42,256 nucleotides of DNA from CALBPI01 sp039033695 (GTDB lineage: Bacteria > Pseudomonadota > Gammaproteobacteria > Steroidobacterales > Woeseiaceae). Location: NCBI GenBank assembly GCA_039033695.1, contig JBCCCC010000012.1, forward strand, positions 1-42,256, written 5' to 3'. A program made the translations under genes and the position numbers. The notes beneath the pieces were generated by a model. That model searched no databases and was not told the origin of the DNA. It worked only from the letters and a program-made list of their open reading frames with translations. Below are positions 23,498-32,831 of this stretch, in pieces (position 1 is the first letter of the stretch; the number at the start of each line of letters is the position of its first letter).

Positions 23498-23926
23498 ATG
23501 GCCAAGAACACCAACAAGACGCAACAGACTGAAGCATCAGTGGATGCCTATATCGCCGGTATCAAAGATGAGAAGCGGCGTCGCCAGTGTCGCAAGGTTG
23601 CCGATATCATGCAGAGCGTCACGCGGCGCCCCGCCAAGATGTGGGGTCCTTCGATTGTTGGCTACGGCAGCTATCACTACCAGTATGAGAGTGGCCGCGA
23701 AGGCGACTTCATGCTGACGGGTTTCTCATCGCGGGCACAAAACCTGACGCTCTATATCATGGGTGGCTTCAGCGCATTTGATGACTTGCTGGCCGAACTT
23801 GGTCCGCACAAGCTCGGTAAGTCCTGTCTGTACGTCAAGGATCTGGACAATATTGATCATAAGGTGCTCCGGAAACTGATTCGCGCCTCTGTCGCCTACA
23901 TGCGAAAGACCTATCCTTGCACGTGA
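23498..23926 (+). CDS. DUF1801 domain protein
   Basis: 142 residues from ATG 23498, preceded by a strong GAGAGGAGG. A TTG one codon earlier is unlikely. SVDAYIAGIKDEKRRRQCRKVADIM, PAKMWGPSIVGYGSYHY and GKSCLYVKDLDNIDHKVLRKLI are the conserved blocks of DUF1801 (YdhG-type) proteins. The fold is small, soluble and alpha/beta. No biochemical role is known. It lies 30 bases after bioY and may share its transcript. It converges with the permease gene with only three bases between the stops. Confidence 0.9.
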   Translation: MAKNTNKTQQTEASVDAYIAGIKDEKRRRQCRKVADIMQSVTRRPAKMWGPSIVGYGSYHYQYESGREGDFMLTGFSSRAQNLTLYIMGGFSAFDDLLAELGPHKLGKSCLYVKDLDNIDHKVLRKLIRASVAYMRKTYPCT

Positions 23927-23929
23927 TTG

Positions 23930-25261
23930 TCAGTTGTCGTGATAGGAAGCCCCGGCGCTCAATGCTCGCCGGCCCGTCAGATAGTAAAAGGCGAAGCCTA
24001 AGGCGATCACGGTCAACCCAAGATACGCCGCCCGCGGTTCATCGCTGATCACAAACCACAGCGTCCAGCCGGTCAGGCCGAGAAACACGAGAGGCGTAAG
24101 TGGGTAACCCCAGGCACGAAATGGCCTTTCAAGCGTTGGCTGGCGCCAGCGCAAGACAAACAGGCCGAGTACCGCCGCAAAGGTGTTCAGTGCCAGCGTA
24201 AAGCCAGAGAACAGCAGGATGAATTTGAACGGTGAGGTCAGGATAAACACTATCGTTAGTGCGCCTTGCACATAGATTGCAAAAGCTGGCACACCGTGCG
24301 TGTTGGTTTTGGCCAGTCTTGCGAACAATGCGTGGTCCTGACCGATAGCTTGATACACCCTTGGACCGGCAATAATCATGGCGCTCACTGTTGAAATCAG
24401 CAACAGCGATAGCGCAACGCCCATCAATCGGGCACCGCCAGCACCGAACGCGCTCTCGGCGGCAATGTAGCCGACCTCCACTTCGCCTTGCATGGCGCTG
24501 ATCGGTGCGACATACAAGAACACGAAATTAAGCGAGAGGTAGAGACCGATGACCAATAATGTGCCGAAACCCAGTACGCGCGGCAGGTTTCGCTGCGGGT
24601 CGGTCAATTCGCTGGACAAGTAGGTGGCTACGTTCCAGCCCGTGTAGGCGTAGCTCACATAGATGAGCGATACGGCGAACGCGCCGCTCATCAGTAGCGC
24701 ACCGTCACCTGCTGTTGGCGCGAAGCGAAGCGACTGCGGTGTTTCAACGAGTAGCATTGCGAGCACACAGAAAACAATGATCAGCCCGACCTTGATCGCC
24801 GTGAATGTCACTTGCACGTTGCCGCTGGCACGTCGGTGTGTCGCATGAATCATGGTCAGTATCGCAACGAGCGCCACGGCAACCGGCGTGACAGGCAGGG
24901 CGGGAAACGTCGAACCGAGATAGCTCGCAAACGTAATCGCTGCGAGCGCCGTTGGCCCGGCGAAACCCACGGTCGCCGATACCCAGCCAGAGACGAACCC
25001 GGCTGACGGGTGATAGATCTTGCCAAGGAAGTAATACTCGCCGCCTGATCGCGGCATGGCAGCCCCGAGCTCGGCATAGCACATTGCCCCGCAGAAGGCG
25101 ATGACACCGCCAACCGCCCACAGCATCATGAGGACGAAGCCGGATTGAATGTCCAGCAGCTGAAACCCCAGGCTCGTGAACACACCCGTGCCCACCATAT
25201 TCGCGATCACGATCGACACCGCCGTGCGCGGCGAGAATAGTTGCTGCCTCAAGTCAGGCAC
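23930..25261 (-). CDS. APC-superfamily amino-acid permease
   Basis: 443 residues from GTG 25261, with GAGGGG upstream. The frame runs 47 codons further 5', but that part is not membrane-like and would make the protein longer than usual. About 12 membrane helices are visible. SIVIANMVGTGVFTSLG carries the substrate-binding glycine motif of helix 1, ELGAAMPRSGGEYYFLG is the conserved loop after helix 2, and SYAYTGWNVATYLSSEL matches helix 6. The best fit is the amino-acid permease families of the APC superfamily; the substrate is unknown. It is divergent from the cupin gene (153 bases between starts). Confidence 0.92.
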   Translation of the reverse strand: MPDLRQQLFSPRTAVSIVIANMVGTGVFTSLGFQLLDIQSGFVLMMLWAVGGVIAFCGAMCYAELGAAMPRSGGEYYFLGKIYHPSAGFVSGWVSATVGFAGPTALAAITFASYLGSTFPALPVTPVAVALVAILTMIHATHRRASGNVQVTFTAIKVGLIIVFCVLAMLLVETPQSLRFAPTAGDGALLMSGAFAVSLIYVSYAYTGWNVATYLSSELTDPQRNLPRVLGFGTLLVIGLYLSLNFVFLYVAPISAMQGEVEVGYIAAESAFGAGGARLMGVALSLLLISTVSAMIIAGPRVYQAIGQDHALFARLAKTNTHGVPAFAIYVQGALTIVFILTSPFKFILLFSGFTLALNTFAAVLGLFVLRWRQPTLERPFRAWGYPLTPLVFLGLTGWTLWFVISDEPRAAYLGLTVIALGFAFYYLTGRRALSAGASYHDN

Positions 25262-25414
25262 TCGGCGACCCCTCTGTTGCAAATTACCTCTGCCTGGCCT
25301 GAATAATGTCGTATGCCACAGTGCGATGAACCCGTTGTATTCATCAGAGGTCGCGACCATTATTCCATAAACTAATGTCCTCCAGCTGATTGCTATCGCC
25401 ACGAGTTGTTGTCT

Positions 25415-25738
25415 ATGTCTGATTCTGAACGTTCCGGCGCATTTCCTGCGCTCATTACATCGCTACCGGAGTTTGCCGGTCCCTTCGATGCGTATCGGCT
25501 TGCCGCTGAGGGTTGTGAGGTACTGTTTGCCTCCTACCCCGCTGGCACCATTATCGAGCGGCATAGCCATGACACCCGAAACGTGGGCGTGATCACGTGC
25601 GGTGAGCTGATTCTCACAACGGACGGCACTGAGCGTCGGTTTACGCCCGGCATGTGGTATGAGCTTGAGCCCGGCGAGATGCATGCTGCTCGCTTCGATC
25701 AGTTCACCGCTGAGATCGAGTTCTGGTTTACCCCCTAA
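25415..25738 (+). CDS. Single-domain cupin protein
   Basis: 107 residues from ATG 25415. The two cupin motifs are visible: motif 1 as RHSHDTRNVGVITCGELIL with the metal-binding His pair, and motif 2 as PGMWYELEPGEMHAARF with the later His. A complete, small, soluble cupin barrel that probably binds a metal ion. Cupins range from enzymes to sensors, and no substrate can be assigned. It is divergent from the permease, and a functional link is only a guess. Confidence 0.87.
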   Translation: MSDSERSGAFPALITSLPEFAGPFDAYRLAAEGCEVLFASYPAGTIIERHSHDTRNVGVITCGELILTTDGTERRFTPGMWYELEPGEMHAARFDQFTAEIEFWFTP

Positions 25739-25855
25739 ACTATGATGTGACATAACGCGGGGCTGGTTGTCAGTCTTTGGGTTCTGTGATCTGGTTCATC
25801 TGCGATTCAGCCAGCGTGGCGTAACGTTCAACCCAGAATTCGGGAGAACGACAAT

Positions 25856-26479
25856 ATGAACACGCTACGACTTGCCTTGCTGCTGGCAGCCATCATGACA
25901 ATGACCGGTTGTGCCACGATGAGCGAAGAGGAATGCTTGACCTCTGACTGGCGTACCGTCGGTTATGAAGACGGTTTGATGGGTAAGAGCGGTACAGCAA
26001 TCGGTACCTACCGCAAGGCTTGCGCCAAGGCCGGCGTGCAACCGGACTTCGATGCCTACCAGGCAGGTCGAAGTGAAGGGCTGGAAGAATTCTGTCGACC
26101 GCAAAATGGCTATCGCTTGGGAGAGCGCGGCGCTGCCTATCACGGCGTGTGCCCGGCCCATGCGGAGCCATCGTTCATGATCGCTTATGAGGACGGTCGA
26201 ACGCTCTATGAACTGCGTAGCGATGTAAACCGGCTGCAATCGGAGCTGGCCAGCACGGAGCGCGAGATCGACAGCATTGAACAGAGCATCGAAGTCGAGA
26301 CATTGAACATGATCAGTGAGGGTCTTACGGCGCAGGAGCGTTTGCACATCCTTAGTCAGACCAAGCAACTGGCGGAGCGTAAAGGTGAGTTGGAAGACAG
26401 GCTCGAATACCTGGCGGAAGAGCTAGGCGCCAGTCGTGAGCGCCTCGACGACTACCAGCAGATGCAAGCCTCAAACTAA
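25856..26479 (+). CDS. DUF2799 lipoprotein with C-terminal coiled coil
   Basis: 207 residues, GGGAG upstream of the ATG. The lipobox is MTGC (Cys 19). The domain has repeated units typical of DUF2799: DWRTVGYEDGLMGK, YQAGRSEGLEEFC and FMIAYEDGRTLYEL, with four conserved Cys. Residues from about 118 on form a long coiled coil (LRSDVNRLQSELASTEREID and after). It is predicted to be lipid-anchored, with the rod reaching into the periplasm. The function of the family is unknown. It converges with ubiB with only eight bases between the stops. Confidence 0.87.
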   Translation: MNTLRLALLLAAIMTMTGCATMSEEECLTSDWRTVGYEDGLMGKSGTAIGTYRKACAKAGVQPDFDAYQAGRSEGLEEFCRPQNGYRLGERGAAYHGVCPAHAEPSFMIAYEDGRTLYELRSDVNRLQSELASTEREIDSIEQSIEVETLNMISEGLTAQERLHILSQTKQLAERKGELEDRLEYLAEELGASRERLDDYQQMQASN

Positions 26480-26487
26480 GCTCACAT

Positions 26488-28119
26488 CTATCTGGGCCTG
26501 GCTGCAATCGCAGCCAGTGTTCCAGCGCCCATCAAGCCCCATCCGTACCAGTCCGGGTCGACATTCAGCAGCGTAAACACGCCGGCGACAATGGTTGCCA
26601 GCCCAACGGTAACGACATAGCGGCGTCGGTTCTGTGAGCGCAGCTCTTCCCGTAATGCGTTGACTTCGGTCGAATCGAGCGTCACTCGGAACTCGCCGTT
26701 CGCTGCCTGCTCGCCGACGCGCCGTACCAGCGTTGGTAACTCGCGAAGCGTTTCGCGCACTTCGGGCCATTGCGTCCGAATGTCATTAAGCACAGCACGC
26801 CGACCCAGGCGCTCATCCATCCAGCGGCGCAAGATCGGCTGCGCTGTTTCAAACAGGTCGAGTTCCGGGTACAAATCGCGGCCAAGCCCCTCGATATTCA
26901 GCAGCGTCTTCTGCAGCAGGATGAGTTGCGGCTGTACTTCCATCTCAAATCGACGTGCTGTCTCGAACAAGCGCAACAGCACCTGGCCGAAGCTGATTTC
27001 AGCCAGAGGTTTGTTAAAGATTGGCTCGCATACCGTGCGCACGGCGGACTCGAGTTCGGCAACGCGCGTGTGCGGTGGCACCCAGCCAGAATCCACATGC
27101 AGCTGGGCCACGCGGTTGTAGTCGCGATCAAAAAACGCCAGGAAATTCTCGGCCAGATATTGCTGGTCCTTGAGGTCAAGCGTACCAATGATGCCGAAGT
27201 CCACCGATAGATAGACTGGGTTCTCAGGGTCTTCTGTGCTGACGAAAATATTGCCCGGGTGCATATCGGCATGAAAGAAGTTGTGCCGGAACACCTGGGT
27301 GAAGAAGATCTCGACACCGTTTTCGGCCAGTCGTCTGATGTTGGTTCCCGCTGCGCGCAACGCGTCCATGTTGCTGATGTGCACGCCGTAGATGCGCTCC
27401 ATCACCAGCACCGGCACACGGCAATAGTCGAAATAGACTTCGGGTACATAGAGCTTGTCTGAGTTCTCAAAGTTGCGCCGCAGCTGCGAGCCGTTGGCTG
27501 CCTCTCGCAGCAGATCGAGCTCATCCATGATGGTCTTGTCGTATTCCTCGACCACTTCGACCGGTCGCAGTCGCTTGCCATCCGGCAAATAGCGATGGGC
27601 AAGCTCGGCCATGGCATACATGACATCAAGGTCGCGCTTGATCATCTCGCGCATGCCGGGTCGCAGAACCTTGACGACGACATCCTTGCCATCGTGCAGT
27701 GTCGCTGCGTGGACCTGGGCGATTGATGCCGCTGCCATTGGCGTATCGTCGAACTGCGAAAACACCTCGTTCAAGTCAAAGCCGTAGGCGTCATTGATAA
27801 TCTCGCGCGCTACAGCGCCATCAAATGGCGGCACCTGATCCTGAAGCTTGGCGAGCTCACTGGCGATATCCGGTGGCAACAAGTCTCGACGCGTGGATAA
27901 CGCCTGGCCGAACTTAATGAAGATCGGGCCCAATTCTTCCAGCGCCAACCGAATGCGCACGCCTCGCGGCGCCTCGCGATCCAGTCGACGGCCGCCAATC
28001 AAGAAGACAAAACGCAGTGGACGCAACACGGGCGATGCAGCCAGTAAATCGTCCAGGCTGTATTTGACCAGCACCCGCTGAATGCCGACCAGACGGCGTG
28101 CGCGCGACCATGTCAGCAT
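26488..28119 (-). CDS. ubiB: Ubiquinone biosynthesis protein UbiB
   Basis: 543 residues. The UbiB/ADCK atypical kinase signature KFGQ (69-72) lies in PIFIKFGQALSTRRDLLPPD. MAAASIAQVHAATL, VVKVLRPGM, HADMHPGNIF and VDFGIIGTL are the nucleotide-binding and catalytic blocks. Two membrane helices at the C-terminus (about 500-540) anchor it to the inner membrane. UbiB supports ubiquinone synthesis by ATPase activity thought to help the lipid intermediates reach the enzymes. The ATG directly follows the ubiJ stop (TAGATG), so translation is coupled. It is the last gene of the block. Confidence 0.97.
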   Translation of the reverse strand: MLTWSRARRLVGIQRVLVKYSLDDLLAASPVLRPLRFVFLIGGRRLDREAPRGVRIRLALEELGPIFIKFGQALSTRRDLLPPDIASELAKLQDQVPPFDGAVAREIINDAYGFDLNEVFSQFDDTPMAAASIAQVHAATLHDGKDVVVKVLRPGMREMIKRDLDVMYAMAELAHRYLPDGKRLRPVEVVEEYDKTIMDELDLLREAANGSQLRRNFENSDKLYVPEVYFDYCRVPVLVMERIYGVHISNMDALRAAGTNIRRLAENGVEIFFTQVFRHNFFHADMHPGNIFVSTEDPENPVYLSVDFGIIGTLDLKDQQYLAENFLAFFDRDYNRVAQLHVDSGWVPPHTRVAELESAVRTVCEPIFNKPLAEISFGQVLLRLFETARRFEMEVQPQLILLQKTLLNIEGLGRDLYPELDLFETAQPILRRWMDERLGRRAVLNDIRTQWPEVRETLRELPTLVRRVGEQAANGEFRVTLDSTEVNALREELRSQNRRRYVVTVGLATIVAGVFTLLNVDPDWYGWGLMGAGTLAAIAARPR

Positions 28120-28737
28120 CTATTCGCCCTCGGCACGGCGCGACTTGATGACGGCGACCCGTGCCTCGGCACGCGCCACATCGTCGCGAAGGTGTTCGAT
28201 GTCTTTTCGAAAGGCTGCGAACTGCTCCTGCGATGGCAGCGCCTCGCTGTCTTCTGTCAGATAGTCGCCAAAACCACTGTACAGTTTGTCGCTAATCGAC
28301 TCGGCCGCGCCGGCGATACTGCGCGCAAGATTACCGGCCTGATGAGCCGCGACATCGCCAACGACGCCAGCCAGCTCATCCTCGAGATCAGGCTGGGCAA
28401 AACGCAGCAGCTTCTGGAATTTCTCACCCAGCAGTGCATCGCCGCTCATCTTGACCTGACCCTGCCGGATAACAGACTGCGGGTCCTTGCCGGCCAGTTT
28501 GGCAAGCGATAATGGGCTGCCAGAGAGCACAACACTGGGCTCATCCTCGTAGCGTGTGCGTAGCTCAAGCATGCCGTCAACCATGTGTAGAAAAACCGCC
28601 AGCCCCGTTCCATCAACGCGAATCGCCATGCATTCGCCGGCAAGCTCTGCCGCCAGATCGCGCGCAACCGTTTGCTCACCAATCCGCTTGTTGATGAGCG
28701 ACGTCAACGGTTTGAATAGGATGGCCGGGTCCAGCAC
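28120..28737 (-). CDS. ubiJ: Ubiquinone biosynthesis accessory factor UbiJ (SCP2 domain)
   Basis: 205 residues from GTG 28737, GAGG nine bases before. The first 130 residues form the lipid-binding SCP2 domain (AIRVDGTGLAVFLHMVDG, SVVLSGSPLSLAKLAG, VKMSGDALLGEKFQKLL). The last 40 residues are a coiled coil (FRKDIEHLRDDVARAEARV), as in known UbiJ. UbiJ holds hydrophobic ubiquinone intermediates within the cytoplasmic Ubi complex. The order ubiE - ubiJ - ubiB matches other Gammaproteobacteria. It begins 12 bases after the ubiE stop. Confidence 0.95.
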   Translation of the reverse strand: MLDPAILFKPLTSLINKRIGEQTVARDLAAELAGECMAIRVDGTGLAVFLHMVDGMLELRTRYEDEPSVVLSGSPLSLAKLAGKDPQSVIRQGQVKMSGDALLGEKFQKLLRFAQPDLEDELAGVVGDVAAHQAGNLARSIAGAAESISDKLYSGFGDYLTEDSEALPSQEQFAAFRKDIEHLRDDVARAEARVAVIKSRRAEGE

Positions 28738-28749
28738 AGTAATACCTCG

Positions 28750-29502
28750 CTAAAGCTTCACGCCAGAGTGCAGCGCCGCGATACCGCCTGTCAGATTGTG
28801 GTAGTCGCAACGCTCGAAACCTGCCGCGGCGATCATTTGCTTGAGCGTTTCCTGATCCGGGTGCATGCGGATTGATTCAGCCAGATAACGATAGCTGTCG
28901 GCATCATTCGCGATCACTTTGCCAAGTGTTGGCAACACGGAAAATGAAAACAGATCATAAGCCGGCTTAAGCAGGTCATTGGGCTTGGAAAACTCCAATA
29001 CGAGCAGTCTGCCACCCGGTTTCAGCACGCGGAACATTGACTCAAGAGCGCGCTCCTTCTGGGTCACGTTACGCAACCCGAATGCAATTGTGACCAAATC
29101 AAACGTATTGCTGGCAAACGGCAACGTCTCTGCATCAACCTGGGCAATACTGAGATTGCCCACCACACCGTTGTTGAGCATTCGCTCGCGGCCCTCGCGC
29201 AACATGGCGGCATTGATGTCGGCAAGTACGACGTGGCCGTCGCCGCCTACCTGACCAGCGAACTCGAGGGCCAGGTCGCCCGTGCCACCGGCCAGATCCA
29301 GTACCTTCTGGCCGGCTCTGACAGCCGCCTTGTCAACGGTAAAGCGTTTCCAGAGCCGATGGATACCACCCGACATCAGGTCATTCATGAGGTCATAGTT
29401 ACTCGCGACCGAGTCGAACACGCCGCGGACCCGGTCAGCCTTCTCGCTGGCAGGCACCGTTTGGTAACCAAAGTGGGTCGTTTTGTCTGACTCGCTGGGC
29501 AT
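28750..29502 (-). CDS. ubiE: Ubiquinone/menaquinone C-methyltransferase UbiE
   Basis: 250 residues. FGYQTVPASEKADRVRGVFDSVASNYDLMNDLMS is the standard UbiE opening. KVLDLAGGTGDLALEFA holds the S-adenosylmethionine site (motif I). FDLVTIAFGLRNVTQKERAL and GGRLLVLEFSKP are further signatures. It methylates the ring of the quinone precursor, giving the 2-octaprenyl-6-methoxy-5-methyl intermediate for ubiquinone. No menaquinone genes are in view. An AGGA lies about 12 bases before the ATG. It heads the ubiE-J-B set and follows DUF971 by 53 bases. Confidence 0.97.
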   Translation of the reverse strand: MPSESDKTTHFGYQTVPASEKADRVRGVFDSVASNYDLMNDLMSGGIHRLWKRFTVDKAAVRAGQKVLDLAGGTGDLALEFAGQVGGDGHVVLADINAAMLREGRERMLNNGVVGNLSIAQVDAETLPFASNTFDLVTIAFGLRNVTQKERALESMFRVLKPGGRLLVLEFSKPNDLLKPAYDLFSFSVLPTLGKVIANDADSYRYLAESIRMHPDQETLKQMIAAAGFERCDYHNLTGGIAALHSGVKL

Positions 29503-29555
29503 GGACGCGGTCCTGTCGGCTGGTATGTCTTAGCGCTCCATTGTAGCGCGAACCC

Positions 29556-29921
29556 CTACTCTGTTGCCGATGGATCGCGCGATTCGCCCGCTGCCGATAG
29601 GGTGTCGAGGTATTGTTGCCAGCGCTGCTCATATTGCTCGCCCAACTCACGCAGGTAACGCCAGCTGTACAAGCCGGAGTTGTGCCCGTCACTGAAGACC
29701 AACTTCAGCGCATAGTTGCCCACCGGCTCTATACGGCTGATGCGGATGCCGCGCTTGCCGGATTGCAGAATGGCTTGTCCGGCGCCATGTCCGCGCACTT
29801 CCGCCGACGGGGACATCACCCGCAGGTACTCGAAAGCCAGACTGAACTCGGCACCATCGGCGAAGGCAACATCGAGACACGCCGACCGCGTGCGCAGCTT
29901 GATCTCAGTGGGCGCGTCCAT
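29556..29921 (-). CDS. DUF971 (GBBH-like domain) protein
   Basis: 121 residues. The core EIKLRTRSACLDVAFADG, LAFEYLRVMSPSAEVRGHG and NYALKLVFSDGHNSGLYSWRYL are hallmark blocks of DUF971, a small gamma-butyrobetaine hydroxylase-like N-terminal domain. Its exact role is not established; the domain is linked to iron-sulfur protein assembly in some contexts. It starts 10 bases after hslU, the usual neighbour of this gene in Gammaproteobacteria. There is no clear ribosome-binding site before the ATG, so it may depend on read-through translation from hslU. Confidence 0.92.
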   Translation of the reverse strand: MDAPTEIKLRTRSACLDVAFADGAEFSLAFEYLRVMSPSAEVRGHGAGQAILQSGKRGIRISRIEPVGNYALKLVFSDGHNSGLYSWRYLRELGEQYEQRWQQYLDTLSAAGESRDPSATE

Positions 29922-29931
29922 CGCCGTGCCG

Positions 29932-31257
29932 TCAGAGGATGTAGCGGCTCAGATCTTCGTCCTGCACGAGTTCGCCGAGGTGCTCATCCACATAGCCGGC
30001 ATTGATCTGATAGGACTTGCCGCTCTGATCGGCTGCCTCGTAGGAAATGGTGTCCAGCAGACGCTCGATCACCGTATGCAGGCGCCTTGCCCCGATGTTC
30101 TCCGTCGACTCGTTCACCTGAAACGCGATTTCAGCAAGCCTGCGGACGCCGCTGTCGACAAACTCCAGCGAGACGCCTTCAGTGTCCATCAAAGCGCTGT
30201 ATTGGCGAGTCAGCGATGCATCCGGTTCGGTCAGGATGCGCACGAACTCCTCGGTCTTGAGCGAATCGAGCTCAACGCGGATTGGCAGGCGGCCCTGCAG
30301 TTCTGGTATCAGGTCAGACGGTCGCGCGATACTGAATGCGCCGGAAGCGATGAACAGGATGTGGTCGGTCTTGACGATTCCATACTTGGTCGTCACCGTG
30401 CTGCCCTCGACGAGTGGCAGCAAGTCACGTTGCACGCCTTCCCGGGACACGTCGCCGCCGCTGCCGGATTCGGCGCGCCGCGCGACCTTGTCTATCTCAT
30501 CCAGAAAAACAATGCCGTTTTGTTCGGCGGCCTCGACGGCGGCAAGTTTGAGCGCATCTTCGTCGATCATCTTTGCCGCTTCCTCCTCGATCAGGTGTTT
30601 TAGTGCTTCCTTGATCGGCAGTTTGCGCGTCTTGCGTTTGGCCTGGCCCATATTCTGGAACATGCTCTGAAGCTGGCTGGTCATCTCCTCCATACCCGGG
30701 GGTGCCATTATTTCGACGCCCACCGCAGTCGCAGACAGTTCCACCTCAATCTCGCGGTCATCCAGATCGCCCTCACGCAGTTTCTTGCGGAATTTCTGCC
30801 GGGTGTCGGAGTTGTCACGTTCACCGCCGTCAACGTTGGACGGCGATGGCGGCAAGAGGGCATCGAGAATACGCTCTTCCGCGGCGTCTTCGGCGCGGTG
30901 GCGCACTTTCGCCATCTCTTGCTCGCGCGTAAGTTTTACTGAGACATCCACAAGATCGCGAATGATCGAGTCAACTTCACGACCAACATAGCCGACTTCG
31001 GTGAACTTAGTGGCCTCGACCTTGATGAATGGTGCACCGGCCAGTTTCGCCAGGCGGCGCGCGATCTCGGTTTTGCCGACGCCCGTTGGGCCGATCATCA
31101 GGATGTTCTTGGGCGTAATCTCGCCACGCAGGTCCTCGCTGACCTGCATTCGGCGCCAGCGATTGCGCAACGCGATCGCGACAGCACGCTTTGCGGCGCT
31201 CTGACCAACAATATGCTTGTCCAGCTCCTGGACAATCTCACGGGGTGTCATTGACAT
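29932..31257 (-). CDS. hslU: HslU, ATPase subunit of the HslVU protease
   Basis: 441 residues. TPREIVQELDKHIVGQ is the standard opening, with a second Met at position 3. Walker A is GPTGVGKT (56-63) and Walker B GIVFLDEID. The middle I-domain is charged, and AFQVNESTENIGARRLHTVIERLL is the sensor-2/arginine region. The C-terminus ends DLSRYIL, the tail that inserts into HslV to open it. HslU unfolds substrates and feeds them to HslV in the cytoplasm. It is 57 bases after hslV and co-oriented. Confidence 0.98.
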   Translation of the reverse strand: MSMTPREIVQELDKHIVGQSAAKRAVAIALRNRWRRMQVSEDLRGEITPKNILMIGPTGVGKTEIARRLAKLAGAPFIKVEATKFTEVGYVGREVDSIIRDLVDVSVKLTREQEMAKVRHRAEDAAEERILDALLPPSPSNVDGGERDNSDTRQKFRKKLREGDLDDREIEVELSATAVGVEIMAPPGMEEMTSQLQSMFQNMGQAKRKTRKLPIKEALKHLIEEEAAKMIDEDALKLAAVEAAEQNGIVFLDEIDKVARRAESGSGGDVSREGVQRDLLPLVEGSTVTTKYGIVKTDHILFIASGAFSIARPSDLIPELQGRLPIRVELDSLKTEEFVRILTEPDASLTRQYSALMDTEGVSLEFVDSGVRRLAEIAFQVNESTENIGARRLHTVIERLLDTISYEAADQSGKSYQINAGYVDEHLGELVQDEDLSRYIL

Positions 31258-31314
31258 GATGGGTATCCTGCAAGCAAGGCGTAGACTGGGTTCGGCGCAC
31301 TGAGCGCGGGTGCC

Positions 31315-31857
31315 TCATTCAGGGCTGTCTAGCGTCTCTGTGATGATGTTATCGTTTGTGTACACGCAGATATCGGCTGCGATCTGTAGTGAACGTGTTG
31401 CGATCTCTTTCGCTGGGAGGTCGCTCGTCTGGTACATGGCCCTCGCTGCCGCCAGGGCGTACGAGCCCCCGGATCCGATCGCCATAATGTCGTCTTCTGG
31501 CTCGATCACGTCGCCATTTCCGGAAACGATCAGCGATTTGCTGTGATCAGCGATAATCAGCAATGCCTCAAGTCGGCGTAGACGACGATCAGTACGCCAG
31601 TCTTTGGCAAGTTCTATCGCAGCACGTGTCAAATTGCCGTATTGCTGCATTTTTTGCTCGAACAGCTCAAACAACGTGAATGCGTCGGCAGTGCCGCCTG
31701 CGAAGCCGGCGATCACTTTATCGTCGTACAGGCGGCGGACTTTTCGGGCATTGCCCTTCATGATCGTGTCGCCGAGGCTCACCTGACCGTCGCCAGCCAC
31801 TGCTACCTGGCCATTGCGTCGCACTGACACGATGGTCGTCCCTCTGAACTGTTGCAT
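31315..31857 (-). CDS. hslV: HslV, peptidase subunit of the HslVU protease
   Basis: 180 residues, AGGAAAG before the ATG. After a 6-residue propeptide the mature chain starts at Thr7 (TTIVSVRR), the N-terminal nucleophile of the proteasome-type fold. GDGQVSLGDTIMKGNARKVR, GFAGGTADAFTLFELFE and IGSGGSYALAAARAM are standard. HslV forms a double six-subunit ring and degrades misfolded proteins in the cytoplasm with HslU. A heat-shock promoter was looked for between 31858 and 31910 but none is convincing. Confidence 0.98.
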   Translation of the reverse strand: MQQFRGTTIVSVRRNGQVAVAGDGQVSLGDTIMKGNARKVRRLYDDKVIAGFAGGTADAFTLFELFEQKMQQYGNLTRAAIELAKDWRTDRRLRRLEALLIIADHSKSLIVSGNGDVIEPEDDIMAIGSGGSYALAAARAMYQTSDLPAKEIATRSLQIAADICVYTNDNIITETLDSPE

Positions 31858-31910
31858 GATGTCTTTCCTAAGCGGGCTATCACATTGCGACCGCCCGATC
31901 AGACGCGACG

Positions 31911-32816
31911 TCAGTCGTCGCGGCGTTTGGCGCGCGGGTGCGCTTCATCATATATCTGGGCCAGGTGCTGGAAATCAAGATGAGTGTAGATTTGCGTGGT
32001 GCCAATATCAGCGTGGCCGAGTAACTCCTGGACGCCACGAAGATCGCGACTCGATTCCAGCACATGTGTCGCGAACGAATGCCGAAACAAATGGGGATAA
32101 ACTCGTGAATCGATGCCTTGCACGCGTGCCCAATGGGTCACACGCAGCTGCACAGCGCGATGGCTGATTCTATTGCCGCGATTGCTGACGAACATTGCCT
32201 GGGTATCCGGCGTTGCCCACATGCCGCGAACCGCCAGCCATTGATGCAAGGCAGCGATAGCCTTGCGGCCAACTGGCACCACCCGCTGCTTGCTACCTTT
32301 GCCGGTGACGCGGGCCGTGCGATCTGCCAGATCAATGTCACCAATCTCGAGGTTCACGAGCTCGGCTAGTCGCAGGCCCGAGCTGTACAGCAGCTCAAGG
32401 ATCGCCCGATCACGTCGTGTCAGCGCGTCGTCACCTTCGATCGCCAGCAGGGCGGCCATACTGTCTGCATCAAGTGTGCCCGGCAGGCGTTTCTGCGCCT
32501 TTGGTGCGGACACGCCAACTACCGGGTTGATGCTGGCTAGCGCTTCACGCACCAGGTAGTGATAGAACGCGCGCGCGGCCGACAGCATGCGGGAAATACT
32601 GCGGGGCGACTTGCCGGAACGAAAATGCGCGGCGGCAAAGGCACGAACATGTGGTGTGCTCAGCGCCTGCCAATTCTCGATGCCCTGTTTGGCAGACCAT
32701 TCGGCGAGCTGCCGCAGGTCTCGACCGTAATTCGATTGTGTGTGTGGTGACAACCGCCGCTCGTTGGCCAGGTGGCCAATGAACTGGTCAATCAGTGCGA
32801 GATTGGCGTCGTTCAT
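31911..32816 (-). CDS. xerC: Tyrosine recombinase XerC
   Basis: 301 residues. All catalytic residues of a tyrosine recombinase are present: R149 (SSGLRLAEL), K173 (GKGSKQR), H242 and R245 (HLFRHSFATH), H268 (LLGHADIGTT) and Y277 (IYTHLD). The N-terminal SAM-like DNA-binding domain runs to about 105. With XerD it resolves chromosome dimers at dif. The setting DUF484 - xerC, next to dapF, identifies it as XerC rather than XerD. It follows DUF484 by 15 bases. No dif-like site was noted in the window. Confidence 0.96.
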   Translation of the reverse strand: MNDANLALIDQFIGHLANERRLSPHTQSNYGRDLRQLAEWSAKQGIENWQALSTPHVRAFAAAHFRSGKSPRSISRMLSAARAFYHYLVREALASINPVVGVSAPKAQKRLPGTLDADSMAALLAIEGDDALTRRDRAILELLYSSGLRLAELVNLEIGDIDLADRTARVTGKGSKQRVVPVGRKAIAALHQWLAVRGMWATPDTQAMFVSNRGNRISHRAVQLRVTHWARVQGIDSRVYPHLFRHSFATHVLESSRDLRGVQELLGHADIGTTQIYTHLDFQHLAQIYDEAHPRAKRRDD

Positions 32817-32831
32817 CTCACGACGCTGTCA

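Noticed and set aside
26498..26517. Perfect 8-bp hairpin CTGGCTGC/GCAGCCAG at the ubiB 3' end as terminator
   Set aside because: No T-run on either strand and it is inside the ubiB coding sequence.
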